From: Leptodactylus fallax
Lineage: Eukaryota; Chordata; Amphibia; Anura; Leptodactylidae
Direction: 5' to 3'
Length of the DNA: 64,000 bases
Assembly: GCA_947044405.1 (NCBI GenBank)
Contig: CAMRHE010000028.1
Span: forward strand, 9,799,501 to 9,863,500
In this document: positions 12,101 through 22,609 of the stretch, in pieces
How positions within the stretch are numbered: position 1 is the first letter of the stretch
Layout: every line of letters starts with the position of its first letter
Made by a program: the position numbers and the translations under genes
The notes under the pieces: generated by a model
Database searches by the model: none
The model's input: only the letters and a program-made list of their open reading frames with translations
What the model was told of the DNA's origin: nothing

Positions 12101-13733
12101 TCATATGAAAAAGTTTGGGCACCCCTATTAATCTTAATCATTTTTAGTTCTAAATATTTGGGTGTTTGCAACAGCCATTTCAATTTGATATATCTAATAA
12201 CTGATGGACACAGTAATATTTCAGGATTGAAATGAGGTTTATTGTACTAACAGAAAATGTGCAATATGCATTAAACCAAAATTTGACCGGTGCAAAAGTA
12301 TGGGCACCTCAACAGAAAAGTGACATTAATATTTAGTAGATCCTCCTTTTGCAAAAATAACAGCCTCTAGTCGCTTCCTGTAGCTTTTAATCAGTTCCTG
12401 GATCCTGGATGAAGGTATTTTTGACCATTCCTCTTTACAAAACAATTCCAGTTCAGTTAAGTTTGATGGTCGCCGAGCATGGACAGCCCGCTTCAAATTA
12501 TCCCACAGATGTTCAATGATATTCAGGTCTGGGGACTGGGATGGCCATTCCAGAACATTGTAATTGTTCCTCTGCATGAATTCCTGAGTAGATTTGGATC
12601 ATTGTCTTGCTGAAATATCCATCCCCGGCGTAACTTCAAATTCCTCACTGATTCTTGTACATTATTCTCAAGAATCTGCTGATACTGAGTTGAATCCATG
12701 CGACCCTCAACTTTAACAAGATTCCCGGTGCCGGCATTGGCCACACAGCCCCAAAGCATGATGGAACCTCCACCAAATTTTACAGTGGGTAGCAAGTGTT
12801 TTTCTTGGAATGCTGTGTTTTTTGGACGCCATGCATAACGCCTTTTTGTATGACCAAACAACTCAATCTTTGTTTCATCAGTCCACAGGACCTTCTTCCA
12901 AAATGAAGCTGGCTTGTCCAATTGTGCTTTTGCATACCTCAGGCGACTCTGTTTGTGGCGTGCTTTCAGAAACGGCTTCTTTCGCATCACTCTCCCATAC
13001 AGCTTCTCCTTGTGCAAAGTGTGCTGTATTGTTGACCGATGCACAGTGACACCATCTGCAGCAAGATGATGCTGCAGCTCTTTGGAGGTGGTCTGTGGAT
13101 TGTCCTTGACTGTTCTCACCATTCTTCTTCTCTGCCTTTCTGATATTTTTCTTGGCCTGCCACTTCTGGGCTTAACAAGAACTGTCCCTGTGGTCTTCCA
13201 TTTCCTTACTATGTTCCTCACAGTGGAAACTGACAGGTTAAATCTCTGAGACAACTTTTTGTATCCTTCCCCTGAACAACTATGTTGAACAATCTTTGTT
13301 TTCAGATCATTTGAGAGTTGTTTTGAGGAGCCCATGATGCCACTCTTCAGAGGAGATTCAAATAGGAGAACAACTTGCAATTGGCCACCTTAAATACCTT
13401 TTCTCATGATTGGATACACCTGGCTATGAAGTTCAAAGCTCAGTGAGGTTACAAAACCAATTTTGTGCTTCAGTAAGTCAGTAAAAAGTAGTTAGGAGTA
13501 TTCAAATCAATAAAATGATAAGGGTACCCAAATTTTTGCACCAGTCAAATTTTGGTTTAATGCATATTGCACATTTTCTGTTAGTACAATCAACCTCATT
13601 TCAATCCTGAAATATTACTGTGTCCATCAGTTATTAGATATATCAAATTGAAATGGCTGTTGCAAACACCCAAATATTTAGAACTAAAAATGATTAAGAT
13701 TAATAGGGGTGCCCAAACTTTTTCATATGACTG
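12098..13733 (-). mobile_element. Tc1/mariner element A (DD34E), 1636 bp, long inverted repeats
   Basis: The element begins CAGTCATATGAAAAAGTTTG, ends with the reverse complement and is flanked by TA on both sides (12096-12097 and 13734-13735). The terminal inverted repeats run about 210 bp each (12098-12307 and 13525-13733), so it has the long-repeat architecture of Tc1 subfamilies such as Sleeping Beauty. The transposase lies on the minus strand and carries a deletion, so this copy is non-autonomous. It could still be mobilised by an intact relative because both ends look complete. Confidence 0.95.
12326..13335 (-). pseudogene. Tc1 transposase, frameshifted (element A)
   Basis: The encoded enzyme would cut and paste the element at TA sites. 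The start is the ATG at 13335, giving MGSSKQLSND; a longer upstream in-frame start exists but this Met matches the usual Tc1 N-terminus. Two helix-turn-helix regions fill about residues 5-55 and 68-115, joined by an AT-hook-like RSGRPRKI. Catalytic D153 (WTDET) and D244 (QQDND) are present. Just after D244, near 12595-12600, the frame shifts, and the rest (SPDLNIIEHLW with the third acidic residue, then a C-terminus ending GGSTKY) continues in another frame to 12326. Total length is 1010 bp against 1023 for a 340-residue protein. The D-to-E spacing is also short, which together fit one 13-bp deletion. The transposase is inactive as it stands. Confidence 0.9.
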
Positions 13734-13735
13734 TA

Positions 13736-14414
13736 TACTGTATATAATGTTTTCCTTTTTGATGTAGAATTTTAATTTGCAGTGCTTGACTATCAGTGTA
13801 TACAGGCATTGAACATTTAAGGACAGAGATTCATGGACTATTGTTATGTAATTGAAAAACAATTTGGTTTTCGAAAGGAAAATCGTAAAGCGCAATTTGC
13901 TTAATCGTGTGAAAACTGGTTAATTTAATTAGTTGGATTCAACAGACTGTTGCTAATTTCAGTTCTCTGTAACTTTTTTTTTAACTACACTTTAAAAATG
14001 ATCTGTCTGAAGAAGGATATGGATAAAGATGTGTCAATTAAAATCTTGAACATTATCTTTGATTTTAGGCACAAATTGTGATTTATAGATTTTACGGCCA
14101 ATTAATCCTTTACCTGTGGTAATACTACATTTATGGCTAATACTACACTGCACCAATGGATTGTGCAGAAATTGTAGCACAATTGTGAGAATATTGCAAA
14201 CTCAATGTTTTCTTAAAGATCAGTTTCCACGTTCAGGTTTTCTTCAGCTTTTTTGGTTGTTGCTTTTGAAGCCAAAAACAGACATGGATCATAAAGAGTT
14301 AGAAAACATATAGGACAGGTATTACGGTAGCATCCCACAAGGAGCACTGCGTGTATCCATCCCCTTAACTAGGCTGTATCACTGTGGTTTGAGAGAAGAG
14401 ACTTGGTTCAAACC
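13736..14414. other. gene-free sequence, nothing recognised
   Basis: AT-rich DNA with no element boundary or exon signal. Confidence 0.35.
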
Positions 14415-14422
14415 ATCTAGAG

Positions 14423-14580
14423 CAGGGGTAGGCAACCTTTGGCACTCCAATTGCTGTGAAGCTACAACTCCCAACATGCTCCATTCACTTCCATGGAAGT
14501 TCCAAGAACAGCAAGGCAAGTATTCATGTTGGGAGTTGTAGTTTTACAACAGCTGGAGTGCCGAGGGTTGCCTACCCTTG
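14423..14580. mobile_element. small hAT MITE, 158 bp
   Basis: The ends CAGGGGTAGGCAACCTTTGG and, in reverse complement, CAAGGGTAGGCAACCCTCGG form 26-bp inverted repeats, and a further internal inverted pair surrounds CAACTCCCAACATG. The flanks are an 8-bp duplication with one difference, ATCTAGAG (14415-14422) and ATCTAGAA (14581-14588). The 8-bp TSD and CAGGGG start are typical of hAT elements. It is non-coding. Confidence 0.88.
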
Positions 14581-14588
14581 ATCTAGAA

Positions 14589-15599
14589 TGTTCTGAAAGG
14601 AAAAATCTTCTCTGGTTCTTGGAGGGGAGAGGAATTGCAGAACTGAGCCAGAATCCTAGCTAACCTGCAGACCATCCAGGCAACACAGTGCTGGGTGCAC
14701 CAGCAGACAGGAGATGGGAGTAATCCCTGCTTGGCTTATGTTACAGAGGAGATTGTGTCAGATAAACACCTGAGGATAAGTATTATATGGGCCTGAAAGC
14801 CAAGAATTTGCCTGCCCTACAGGACAGACAGGGTACTTTGCTGATCTACATACCACAGTGGGAATCTGTAGAGTCTTGATGGACTTTTTGCAAGAAAGAA
14901 TTGCACAGTAAAGATAGCCTCAGCAAGGGAACCTCATACTGCAAAATGGGTTCGCTCAGCCCCAGACTATAGACATTAAAAGAATTGTAACTCCTAACTT
15001 TGATGCAGTTTTACCTCATGTAAAATTGCATGCATACCTTGTGTCTCCTGAGTCTTATTCCTGGATGACCATCATGGGCATTCCCACTCAGGATCAGAAA
15101 GACAAACTGTAATTAGAACATGTAGAAGCACTACCACCAACATCAGGTTCCCTGCAGGCCCCCACAGAACTGCACCAGCCCAGGAGGAGAACTGGAGGAA
15201 TTGGTCAGATCTGTGGCCCCTGTGACCATTGCAAGTACTACTAATCTTGGCATCTCTCAACAGGTACTGCACTACTACTGCTCTTTTATTCAACCCACTC
15301 CTGGTTTTAACTTAAAAAAACAAAAGCATAAATATTTTGACTTTAAAACTGCTAACTTTTTCAAAATTTTCTGTAAATTTAGCATTTTTTTAAAAATAAA
15401 TTCAAAACATATTGACCAAAATTTACCACTAATATAAAGTATAATGTCACAAAAACAGCAATCATAGAATCACATGAATAAGTTATTACTACATAAAGTT
15501 ATAACTATATAAAGCGGTACACGTCAGATTTGAAAGAAATGTGTCTGTGCGAGGTCAAAACTGGCTGCCACTTGCTACATCTTTACATATGTACATGAA
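14589..15599. other. gene-free sequence, possible old retroelement debris
   Basis: Positions 14620-15290 are less AT-rich and have the look of decayed retroelement sequence, but no reverse transcriptase, protease or gag motif can be read on either strand. I leave it unassigned. Confidence 0.25.
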
Positions 15600-15735
15600 A
15601 CACAGCAAAACTGGAAAAGAAAATGCAGCCACACAAGACTCCTGACTTTCTGTGAGAAGCGCTGTGGGAAAAACCGTGATGCATTGCCGTCGATGTCTTT
15701 CCCGAAGCGCTTTTTCACTGTGGTCCACTACAGAT
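15600..15735. repeat. dispersed repeat shared with 29170-29345 and 54550-54705
   Basis: The three copies share the ordered words GACTTTCTGTG, GCTGTGGGAAAAACC, TGCGTTTCCG or TGCATTGCCG, and a closing segment before CACTGTGG or CACTATGTGG. The 5' parts are variable. The class is unknown; the symmetric GCGCTGTG and GAAGCGCTTTTT words suggest a foldback element. Confidence 0.5.
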
Positions 15736-15967
15736 AACCTATCCACAGGATAGGTTATCAGCATCTAATTAGTCAGGGTCTGACACCTGGAGCCCACACC
15801 GATCAGCTGCTCTGACTGCCCCCGGGCACTAGAAGCCACTGCTGTGGATAGGTCATCAGTATAAGAATAACCAGTATTGGACATCAGTATAAAAAATATA
15901 TGCCGTAAGCTTGTTGGAGCCATTGTTACTACAGTGACGGAACCTGAGCATTGGGAACCCCCTCAAT
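15736..15967. repeat. fragment of a dispersed palindromic repeat
   Basis: The words ATCCACAGGATAGGTTATCAG and GGATAGGTCATCAGTAT are related to text inside the palindromic MITEs at 31611-32029 and 32203-32497. The ends are not definable. Confidence 0.4.
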
Positions 15968-15972
15968 CAGGT

Positions 15973-16629
15973 TGTAACGACTCTGCCTGTTTGGGTCTCT
16001 GCACCACTTTCTGCTCGCACGCTGTGGCGCAGGAGGCATGTTCAGTTTGATTCCTTGCTTAGGGTTCTTGTTGCTCTGTCTGAACACAGCTCTATTACCT
16101 CTTCTCTGTAATTGATTTCCGCCACACCCATCTCCTGCTCCTTTGTTTTCCTCCGCTCCTCAAATAGTTAATCTTAGCCTAGCCTGTGTGATTGACAGCC
16201 TGTCTACCAATCAAGTCTGAGGCAGATTCTGTACTTCCTATAAACCGGTCATCTGTTCACACATGGTTGCTGGCTATTGATACTTTGTCCCTGCTAGCTC
16301 CTCTTTCTGCTATTATTGTATTCTGACTTCTGACCTCTGCTTACCCTTTGACTGTTCTCTCGGATTTTGGTTCTGTACTGCGTTGCTCGACTGTTACCGA
16401 CCCCTTGGCTTGCTAACTGTGCATCTTTGTTGTTTTGTCTTGTCCTGTTCTGAGTACACTTATTCAGAGAAGGGATCACCGCCAAGTTGTCCCTGTCATT
16501 AGGACAGTTGTGGCAATTAGGTTGGGACAGGGGCTGGGTCGAGTTTAGGGCTCACCGTCTCTGTCTTTCCCTTCTTTCATTGTTCCAGCAGCAGCGCTGG
16601 GGAATTGCACAACTAGCAATTCCCTTACA
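15973..16629 (+). mobile_element. solo LTR, 657 bp
   Basis: The sequence starts TGTAACGACTC and ends CCCTTACA, the TG...CA termini of an LTR. It is flanked by a perfect 5-bp duplication, CAGGT, at 15968-15972 and 16630-16634. A CCAAT word near 16207 and a TATA-like CCTATAAA near 16238-16245 are placed as in an LTR promoter, which sets the orientation. No internal retroelement region is attached, so the rest was probably removed by LTR-LTR recombination. The 5-bp TSD fits a Gypsy-type or retrovirus-like element; which one cannot be told from the LTR alone. Confidence 0.85.
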
Positions 16630-16634
16630 CAGGT

Positions 16635-17785
16635 CCACATACCAGCTCTATCAATCATCATTCAGTATTTAGGACAGCAATATAATCAAAAATATAGCAG
16701 ATATAAAATGTAAATGTAAAAAAAAATATAAAATGTAGCTGAGCCATTGACAATGGCAAAAAATGTACAGTATAAGAAGTCCAATAGAAACCCACAGATG
16801 CAAACAGCATAAAGATATATTGTATGGACACAAAAAAACTAATTTTCTATATCACTTTACAATGCTTTTAAACTTCGTCATTTTTTAGATTTTTCTTACC
16901 AAGTCAAAATTTTGAAGTGCTGCTTTAATTCACTAGAGGGTGCCATGAAGATAGAATAGAAAATATATATATTCATATATATAAAAGAGCCTGGATATAC
17001 AGTAGACAATGCGCTGATGATCATGCTTTATTATTCTGCTATAACAATAGACATACACAATGATATCCCTCATATACCGACTCAGATCATTTACGAGGGA
17101 CATTGCTGCACTTCATAAAGGAGACACTTACATCAGGATGGTTTTCATATTTTCACAGCATTTATGTATTTACTATATAGCATTATGTATTATGCATTGT
17201 TTATATAGCACTAACATACTCCAGAGAACTGTACAGTGAATAAAATTATGGGACTTACCGTCTAAATCACTTATATCCAAGAGATACATTAGGATCAATA
17301 TCATAGAAAGCCCAGTGACCTTTGGCTATGTTTATTGCGTGTCTATCGCATCGATCCCCCATACACATGGTGTCCTCAGCTGTGAGAGGTGAATCAGCAG
17401 CTTCCATAGAAATACAAAGGATCATACTTCTTAAAGTAAAAAAAAAAAAAACCTTTATAGTTCCATTAGAGTCAGGACAACCTGAAAACATTAGACCATG
17501 CGAGTCTAACTTGGCCAGTCCCATCAAAATAGCTGGATTAGACTATTGTTCATCTAATGTGTCTGACAACCTTTACATACACTATTTATGTGTCTTCCTT
17601 ACCTTTCCTTATAGCTGTCCAGTTATGTGTGTCATTAGATGGGAAGTGAGAAGCCATTTATGACAAAATTATATGTTATTACAAAGTCATACAGTATGTG
17701 TGGCCACCCAGTGGCTGGGTTGTGACTTGCAGCTTTTCCAGGGTTTTGTTATTATGTTTAAGGAAATAGGACTCCTTAAAGAGGA
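16635..17785. other. gene-free sequence, nothing recognised
   Basis: AT-rich DNA with a short A homopolymer near 17438. The opposed open frames at 17267-17527 and 17322-17663 share no motif with a known family. Confidence 0.35.
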
Positions 17786-18154
17786 GCTGTCACCATGTGT
17801 GAGAATCCCAATGACATACATCATCTGATTGGTGCTGTCACCAGGTGTGAGAATCCCAATGACATATATCATCTGATCGGTGCGGTCACCAGGTGTGAAC
17901 AGTCCAATGAGATACATCGTCTGATCGGTGCTGTCACCAAGTGTGAACAGTCCAATGAGATACATCATCTGATCGGTGCTGTCACCAAGTGTGAACAGTC
18001 CAATGACATACATCATCTGATCGGCGCTGTCACCAGGTATGAGAATCCCAATGACATACATCAACAGATCGGTGCTGGCACCAGGTGCGAAAATCCCAAT
18101 GACATACATTATCTGATCGGTGCTGTCACCAGGTATGAGAATCCCAATGACATA
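17786..18154. repeat. minisatellite, 48 bp unit, left part (about 7-8 copies)
   Basis: Units contain GATCGGTGCTGTCACCAGGT and CCAATGACATACATCATCTG. The 48-bp period is a multiple of three, so a 16-residue repeat is readable, but this is not evidence of coding. The array is interrupted at a TA by Tc1 element B and resumes at 19724. Confidence 0.92.
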
Positions 18155-18178
18155 CAGTCATGGCCAAAAGTTTTGAGA

Positions 18179-18446
18179 AATACAAAAATAATATATTTTC
18201 ACAAGATCCGCCCCCCCCGGGTTTTTATGTGTGTTGGTCAGATTTTTTTAAAACAAAAAAAAATAAAAATATATATATAATATAAGTAATAAAAATTTAT
18301 TTTTACTTTTAAAATTTTTTAATGCAACAATTCAATTTTTTCTTTTTTCCCCTTTTTTTTTCAACCCCTTTTTTTTTCCCTCCCTTTTTTTTTTTTTATT
18401 TTTTATCCTAAATTTTTTTTTTATCATTTTTTTTTTTTTTAATTTT

Positions 18447-18486
<40 letters not shown>

Positions 18487-18524
18487 CTCCTCTTTTTTTT
18501 TTTTTTTTTATTTTTTTTTTTTTT
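18179..18524. other. T-rich block, probable consensus error over Tc1 sequence
   Basis: Read against the reverse complement of 56519-56888, this stretch keeps column-by-column register. Words such as TTTTTATGTGTGT, AATGCA and CCC stay in place while isolated bases are replaced by their neighbours, and the changes worsen until only T remains. Start to block end is 372 bp here and 370 bp in element C. A real insertion or decay would not preserve length this way. Confidence 0.85.
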
Positions 18525-19350
18525 GGGGATTAAGATCTGGGGAGTTTCCAGGCCATGGACCCAAAATCTCTATGTTTTGTTCCCTGAGCCATTTAGTTAT
18601 CACTTTTGCTTTATGGCAAGGTGCTCCATCATGCTGGAAAAGGCATTGTTGAGCGCCAAACTGCTCTTGGACGGTTGGGAGAAGTTGCTCTTGGAGGACA
18701 TTCTGGTACCATTCTTTATTCATGGCTGTGTTTTTAGGCAAGACTGTGAGAGAGCCGATTCCCTTGGCTGAGAAGCAACCCCACACATGAATGGTTTCAG
18801 GATGCTTTACAGTTGGCATGAGACAAGACTGGTGGTAGCGCTCACCTCTTCTTCTCCAAATAAGCTGTTTTCCAGATGTTCCAAACAATCGAAAAGGGGA
18901 TTCATCAGAGAAAATGACTTTATCCCAGTCCTCAGCAGTCCACTCCCTGTACCTTTTGCAGAATATCAGTCTGTCCCTGATGTTTTTTCTGGAGAGAAGT
19001 GGCTTCTTTGCTGCCCTCCTTGAGACCAGGCCTTGCTCCAAGAGTCTCCGCCTCACAGTGCGTGCAGATGCACTCACACCTGCCTGCTGCCATTCCTCAG
19101 CAAGCTCTGCACTGCTGGTAGCCCGATCCCGCAGCTGAAACACTTTTAAGAGACGGTCCTGCTGCTTGCTGGTCTTTCTTGGGGGCCCTGGAGCCTTTTT
19201 GGCACCAATGGAACCTCTCTCCTTGAAGTTTTTGATGATGCGATAGATTGTTGACTGAGGTGCAATCTTTCTAGCTGCAATACTCTTCCCAGTTAAGCCA
19301 TTTTTGTGCAGTGCAATGATGACTGCAAGTGTTTCTTTAGAGATAACCAT
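18332..19350 (-). pseudogene. Tc1 DD35E transposase, last 190 bp unreadable (element B)
   Basis: The start is the ATG at 19350 in the strong context AACCATGG. The frame is open for about 275 codons: helix-turn-helix regions in the first 115 residues, D149 in FSDESPFRLFG, D241 in FQHDGAPCH, and on to NSPDLNP. Then it enters the T-rich block and reads as lysines. The third catalytic residue (E277, in NPIENLW of element C) and the C-terminus lie inside the block. By alignment to element C the natural stop would fall near 18332. The premature stop of element C is absent here (lysine 212 is present), while the AT-hook-like GRPR is GPPR. If the block is an artefact, the real gene may be complete. 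Confidence 0.85.
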
Positions 19351-19723
19351 GGTTAACAGAAGAGAAACAATGATGGCAAGCACCAGCCTCCTTTTAAAGT
19401 GTCCAGTGGTGTCATTCTTACTTAATCATGACAGATTGATCTCCAGCCCTGTCCTCATCAACACCCACACCTGTGTTAATGGAGCAATCACTGAAACGAT
19501 GTTAGGTGGTCCTTTTAAGGCAGGGCTGCAATGATGTTGAAATGTGTTTTGGGGGATAAAGTTCATTTTCTAGGCAAATATTGACTTTGCAAGTAATTGC
19601 TGTTAAGCTGATCACTCTTTATAACATTCTGGAGTATATGCAAATTGCCATTAGAAAAACTGAAGCAGTAGACTTTGTAAAAATTAATATTTGTATCATT
19701 CTCAAAACTTTTGGCCATGACTG

Positions 19724-19893
19724 TACATCATCTGATCGGTGCTGTCAGCATGTGTGAATAGTCCAATGAGATACATCATCTGATTGGTTCTGTCACCATG
19801 TTTGAACAGTCCAATGACATACATCATCTAATTGACACTGTCAGCAGGTGTGAGAAACCAAATAACATACATCGTCTGATCGGCACTGTCACC
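19724..19893. repeat. minisatellite, 48 bp unit, right part (about 3-4 copies)
   Basis: This is the continuation of the array at 17786-18154 on the other side of Tc1 element B. Edge units are more diverged. Confidence 0.88.
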
Positions 19894-20199
19894 CTGAGTA
19901 TTGTGGTTTTCTTTTTATCCAATTCCATTCAGCCATTCCAAAGATATAAGCCCTTAGTATTTATGTAAATTAGAGTTTTCTAGTCAAGTGGGTGTTATCA
20001 CTGCATGACATACAGCACATACAGACCCCACCCTAAGAAACCACAGCCATTCAGCAAGTATACTCTAGTAAGTATCCGCACTATCTTTCCAACAGCTCAA
20101 CAGATTCGTATATACAAAACACTAAAATGCTCAGGGTGACAGTGCAGATCAGATGATGGATGTCGTTGGGCTTTTTAGACCTGGTTGTATGCATTGATG
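19894..20199. repeat. spacer plus inverted copy of the minisatellite unit
   Basis: Around 20128-20170 the sequence CTCAGGGTGACAGTGCAGAT and the following GATGATGGATGTC are an inverted copy of the array unit at 19840-19895. The array thus seems to have grown from one arm of an older palindromic element whose other arm stayed single-copy. Confidence 0.55.
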
Positions 20200-20207
20200 C
20201 TATACAG

Positions 20208-21616
20208 CACAGGTGTCAAACACAAGGCCCGCGGGCCGAATCCGGCCCGCTGCCTTCTGTTATCCGGCCCGGCACTTATCTGACACGCAGGGCCGCGGCA
20301 TTTTTTATTGTCTATGTACATTATGTAATGTAAACCAGCCCAGGACAGGCCGCTTACAAAAAAACAAAACAAAGCTACGCGATACCTGTCCTGGGCTGGT
20401 TTACAAGACCTCTGCATGTCAGCGCAGGCGGCGATACAATGACGTCATCACGCCGCCTACGCTGACACGCAGAGAAGAAGAGGAGGCCGCGGCTGCATCA
20501 AGGCATCGCAGGTAGGTGAAGATAAGTTTTTTTTTATATATATATATAGGCCGTTGCCTGCTGGAGCATCCCCGGCACGTAACGGCCTATTTACTTACCG
20601 ATCCCCGCTGCTGGTCGTGGCCGCCCCCCGCTTCCCCTTCTGCTATGGGACGCAGAAGCGGCTGTGTGCAGGAGCGGGGATGGTAAGTGAGGCCGCGGCC
20701 GGCGAACCCCATCAAATACTACTATTATTATACTCCGGGGGCTTTTCAGACGGAGACCCCGGGGAGGTGATAAACATAAAAACCAGAGTTACTCACCTCT
20801 CCGGCGATCCGATGCTGCTCCCAGCTGGCTTCGGCCTTCTTTGGTGACGTCCTAGGCGTCACGTGAGCCAGGCTGACGTCATTATGTCGCGACGCCGGTC
20901 TGTGCAACATTGAAGAAGGCCGAACGCAGGGAGCGCACCGGGGCCCAGGTAAGTAACACTGGTTTTTATGTTTGTCACCACCTGAGTCTCCGATAATTAT
21001 ACTCTGGGGTCTGAAAAGACCCCAGAGTATAATAATAGTTCATGGGTGGGGGGGCCACTATGGGGCATAATACCAATGCAGGGGCCACTAAGGAGCATAA
21101 TACTGATTGCAGGGGCCACTATGGAGCATAATAACGTGTGCAGTGGCCACTATGGAGCATAATACCGTGTGCAGGGGCCACTATTGAGCATAATACTGTG
21201 TGCAGGGGCAACTATGGAGCATAATACCGTGTGCAGGGGCAACTATGGAGCATAATACCGTGTGCAGGGGCCGCTGTGGGGCGTAATACCGTGTGCAGAG
21301 GCAACTATAGAGCATAATACCGTTTGCAGGGGTAAACAGTATTTGTATAGTGCTTAATTTTTTATATATTCAGAAAAGGATGAGGATAGTATGTAACATG
21401 CCAATGTCTTAGGTTTTAACAATACATTATGTTCTTCCTGGTTGACCTCAAAGGGCTGATTGTAACAGTAGTAATGTACAAATGTAACTACTCCTTAATA
21501 GCTCGCTTATCTGTTAAGGAGAAGTTACTTTTATACATGTGTAAAATAATCTTGGCCCTTCAAGGTACCCCGTGAGGCTGAAGTGGCCCCAGGAGAAAAT
21601 GAGTTTGACACCCCTG
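20208..21616. mobile_element. non-autonomous hAT element 2, 1409 bp
   Basis: The perfect 8-bp duplication CTATACAG (20200-20207 and 21617-21624) flanks imperfect terminal repeats CACAGGTGTCAAAC and, in reverse complement, CAGGGGTGTCAAAC. The inside is GC-rich and holds ordered modules: a palindrome with TGACGTCA at 20440-20447, splice-donor-bearing palindromes (20590-20690 and 20760-20990), a TATTATACTC hairpin (20997-21032) and a 30-31 bp minisatellite. No transposase is encoded. The internal modules recur in the element at 47297-49768, which has different ends. Confidence 0.9.
21051..21334. repeat. minisatellite, 30-31 bp unit, about 9 copies, inside hAT element 2
   Basis: The unit contains GGGGCCACTATGGAGCATAA and TACCGTGTGCA. 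The same unit occurs inverted at 48462-49034, and related units occur at 27627-28253 and 30832-31137. Confidence 0.92.
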
Positions 21617-21624
21617 CTATACAG

Positions 21625-22250
21625 TATGTTCAGCAGTGATGTCTGGAGAGAAGTTATGTGATAGGTCATATGATTATTGGAGAGGTAATTTTTCCCTAAA
21701 GAGAATGCGTCATATTGAAACTATAGTGCACGCTGTATGCAGTATGTTATATAGTAGGGGGAGCTGAGCCAACTTATATATATTTTTGCTGCAAAATTTC
21801 CAGTATAAAGTGTCGTTTATGCATTTAAAAATCTCTGCTCGTTCTGGACTTGAGTCCAATGGGCGGTCCCATCTCCTCTCATAGACATCTCTTCTGGAGA
21901 CTAAATAAATGCAATTTGTTTAATCTTTCCCTATGAATGAGCCGATACTGCCGCACTGACCGCAGAGGTGTCGTCATACAATGGTCACATGACGAGGATT
22001 CAGGTAGATCGCTGTCAATAATTCTTTATCAGAGCCATGACTGGTAATGCCTTGTACAATTATCACATGTCCAGGACACATTATATACCCTGGAAGTGAA
22101 CAATCAAGGGTCTCACTGAGTGACAGCAAGTATGATGGATAACTGCAGAACTCTGGGATGTTTTTCAGCCGTCATATAGACAATTCTAGTGTAGCTTAAA
22201 AACTTTCTGATCCTATTAACCCCTTCTGCCTTGTACCCTAAATACTGCAT
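21625..22250. other. gene-free sequence, nothing recognised
   Basis: Unremarkable AT-rich sequence without coding signal. Confidence 0.35.
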
Positions 22251-22609
22251 TTAAAGAGGACCTTCTACCACCTCTACCACCTCCAACTCTTTGCATTCTT
22301 CAATCATTGATTCTGGCACTGTTGGAATTTTTTTCTTTAGCCTCCACCATTCCTGAGCAATCACTTCTGTTAGTTTCAGCACTCAATATGCTAATTAGTC
22401 TTTCTCGTGTCAGGGGGCGGTGCCAGGATGTCTGTTCCAGCCCAGGACCGTCCACTTGACAATAGAGAGTCTAATTAGGATGTCTGGTGCTGAAACTAAG
22501 TAACGGATTGCTCAGCAATGGTGGGGGCATCAGAAAAAACTCCAACTGTGCCAGAATCAGTGGAATGACACCTATTGAAAGATGGTGGAGGTGGTGAAAA
22601 GTCCTCTAG
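22251..22609. mobile_element. palindromic TTAA-type MITE, right TTAA decayed
   Basis: The left end is TTAAAGAGGACCTTCTACCA. The reverse complement of the right end reads ACTAGAGGACTTTTCACCA, so the outer TTAA has mutated. Inner arms also pair, for example TCAGCACTCAATATGCTAATTAG against CTAATTAGG...TGCTGAAAC. It is non-coding. Confidence 0.65.

Larger units (their letters stand above)
18155..19723 (-). mobile_element. Tc1/mariner element B (DD35E type), 1569 bp, inserted in a minisatellite
   Basis: The ends are CAGTCATGGCCAAAAGTTTT and its reverse complement, with TA on both sides (18153-18154 and 19724-19725). Removing the element and one TA restores the minisatellite unit exactly. By eye the first roughly 340 bp (19723 back to 19383) are identical to element C at 55322-55662, so the two copies are recent. 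From about 18179 to 18524 the sequence becomes progressively T-rich while keeping register with element C. That block is probably a sequence error rather than a mutation. Confidence 0.95.

Noticed and set aside
17687..18280. 16-residue repeat protein on either strand
   Set aside because: It comes from the 48-bp minisatellite and reads straight into the Tc1 end.
18300..18524. Poly-A tail of a retroposed element inserted in Tc1 element B
   Set aside because: The block keeps the length and register of the Tc1 sequence it replaces, has no target duplication and is not pure A/T at its left side.
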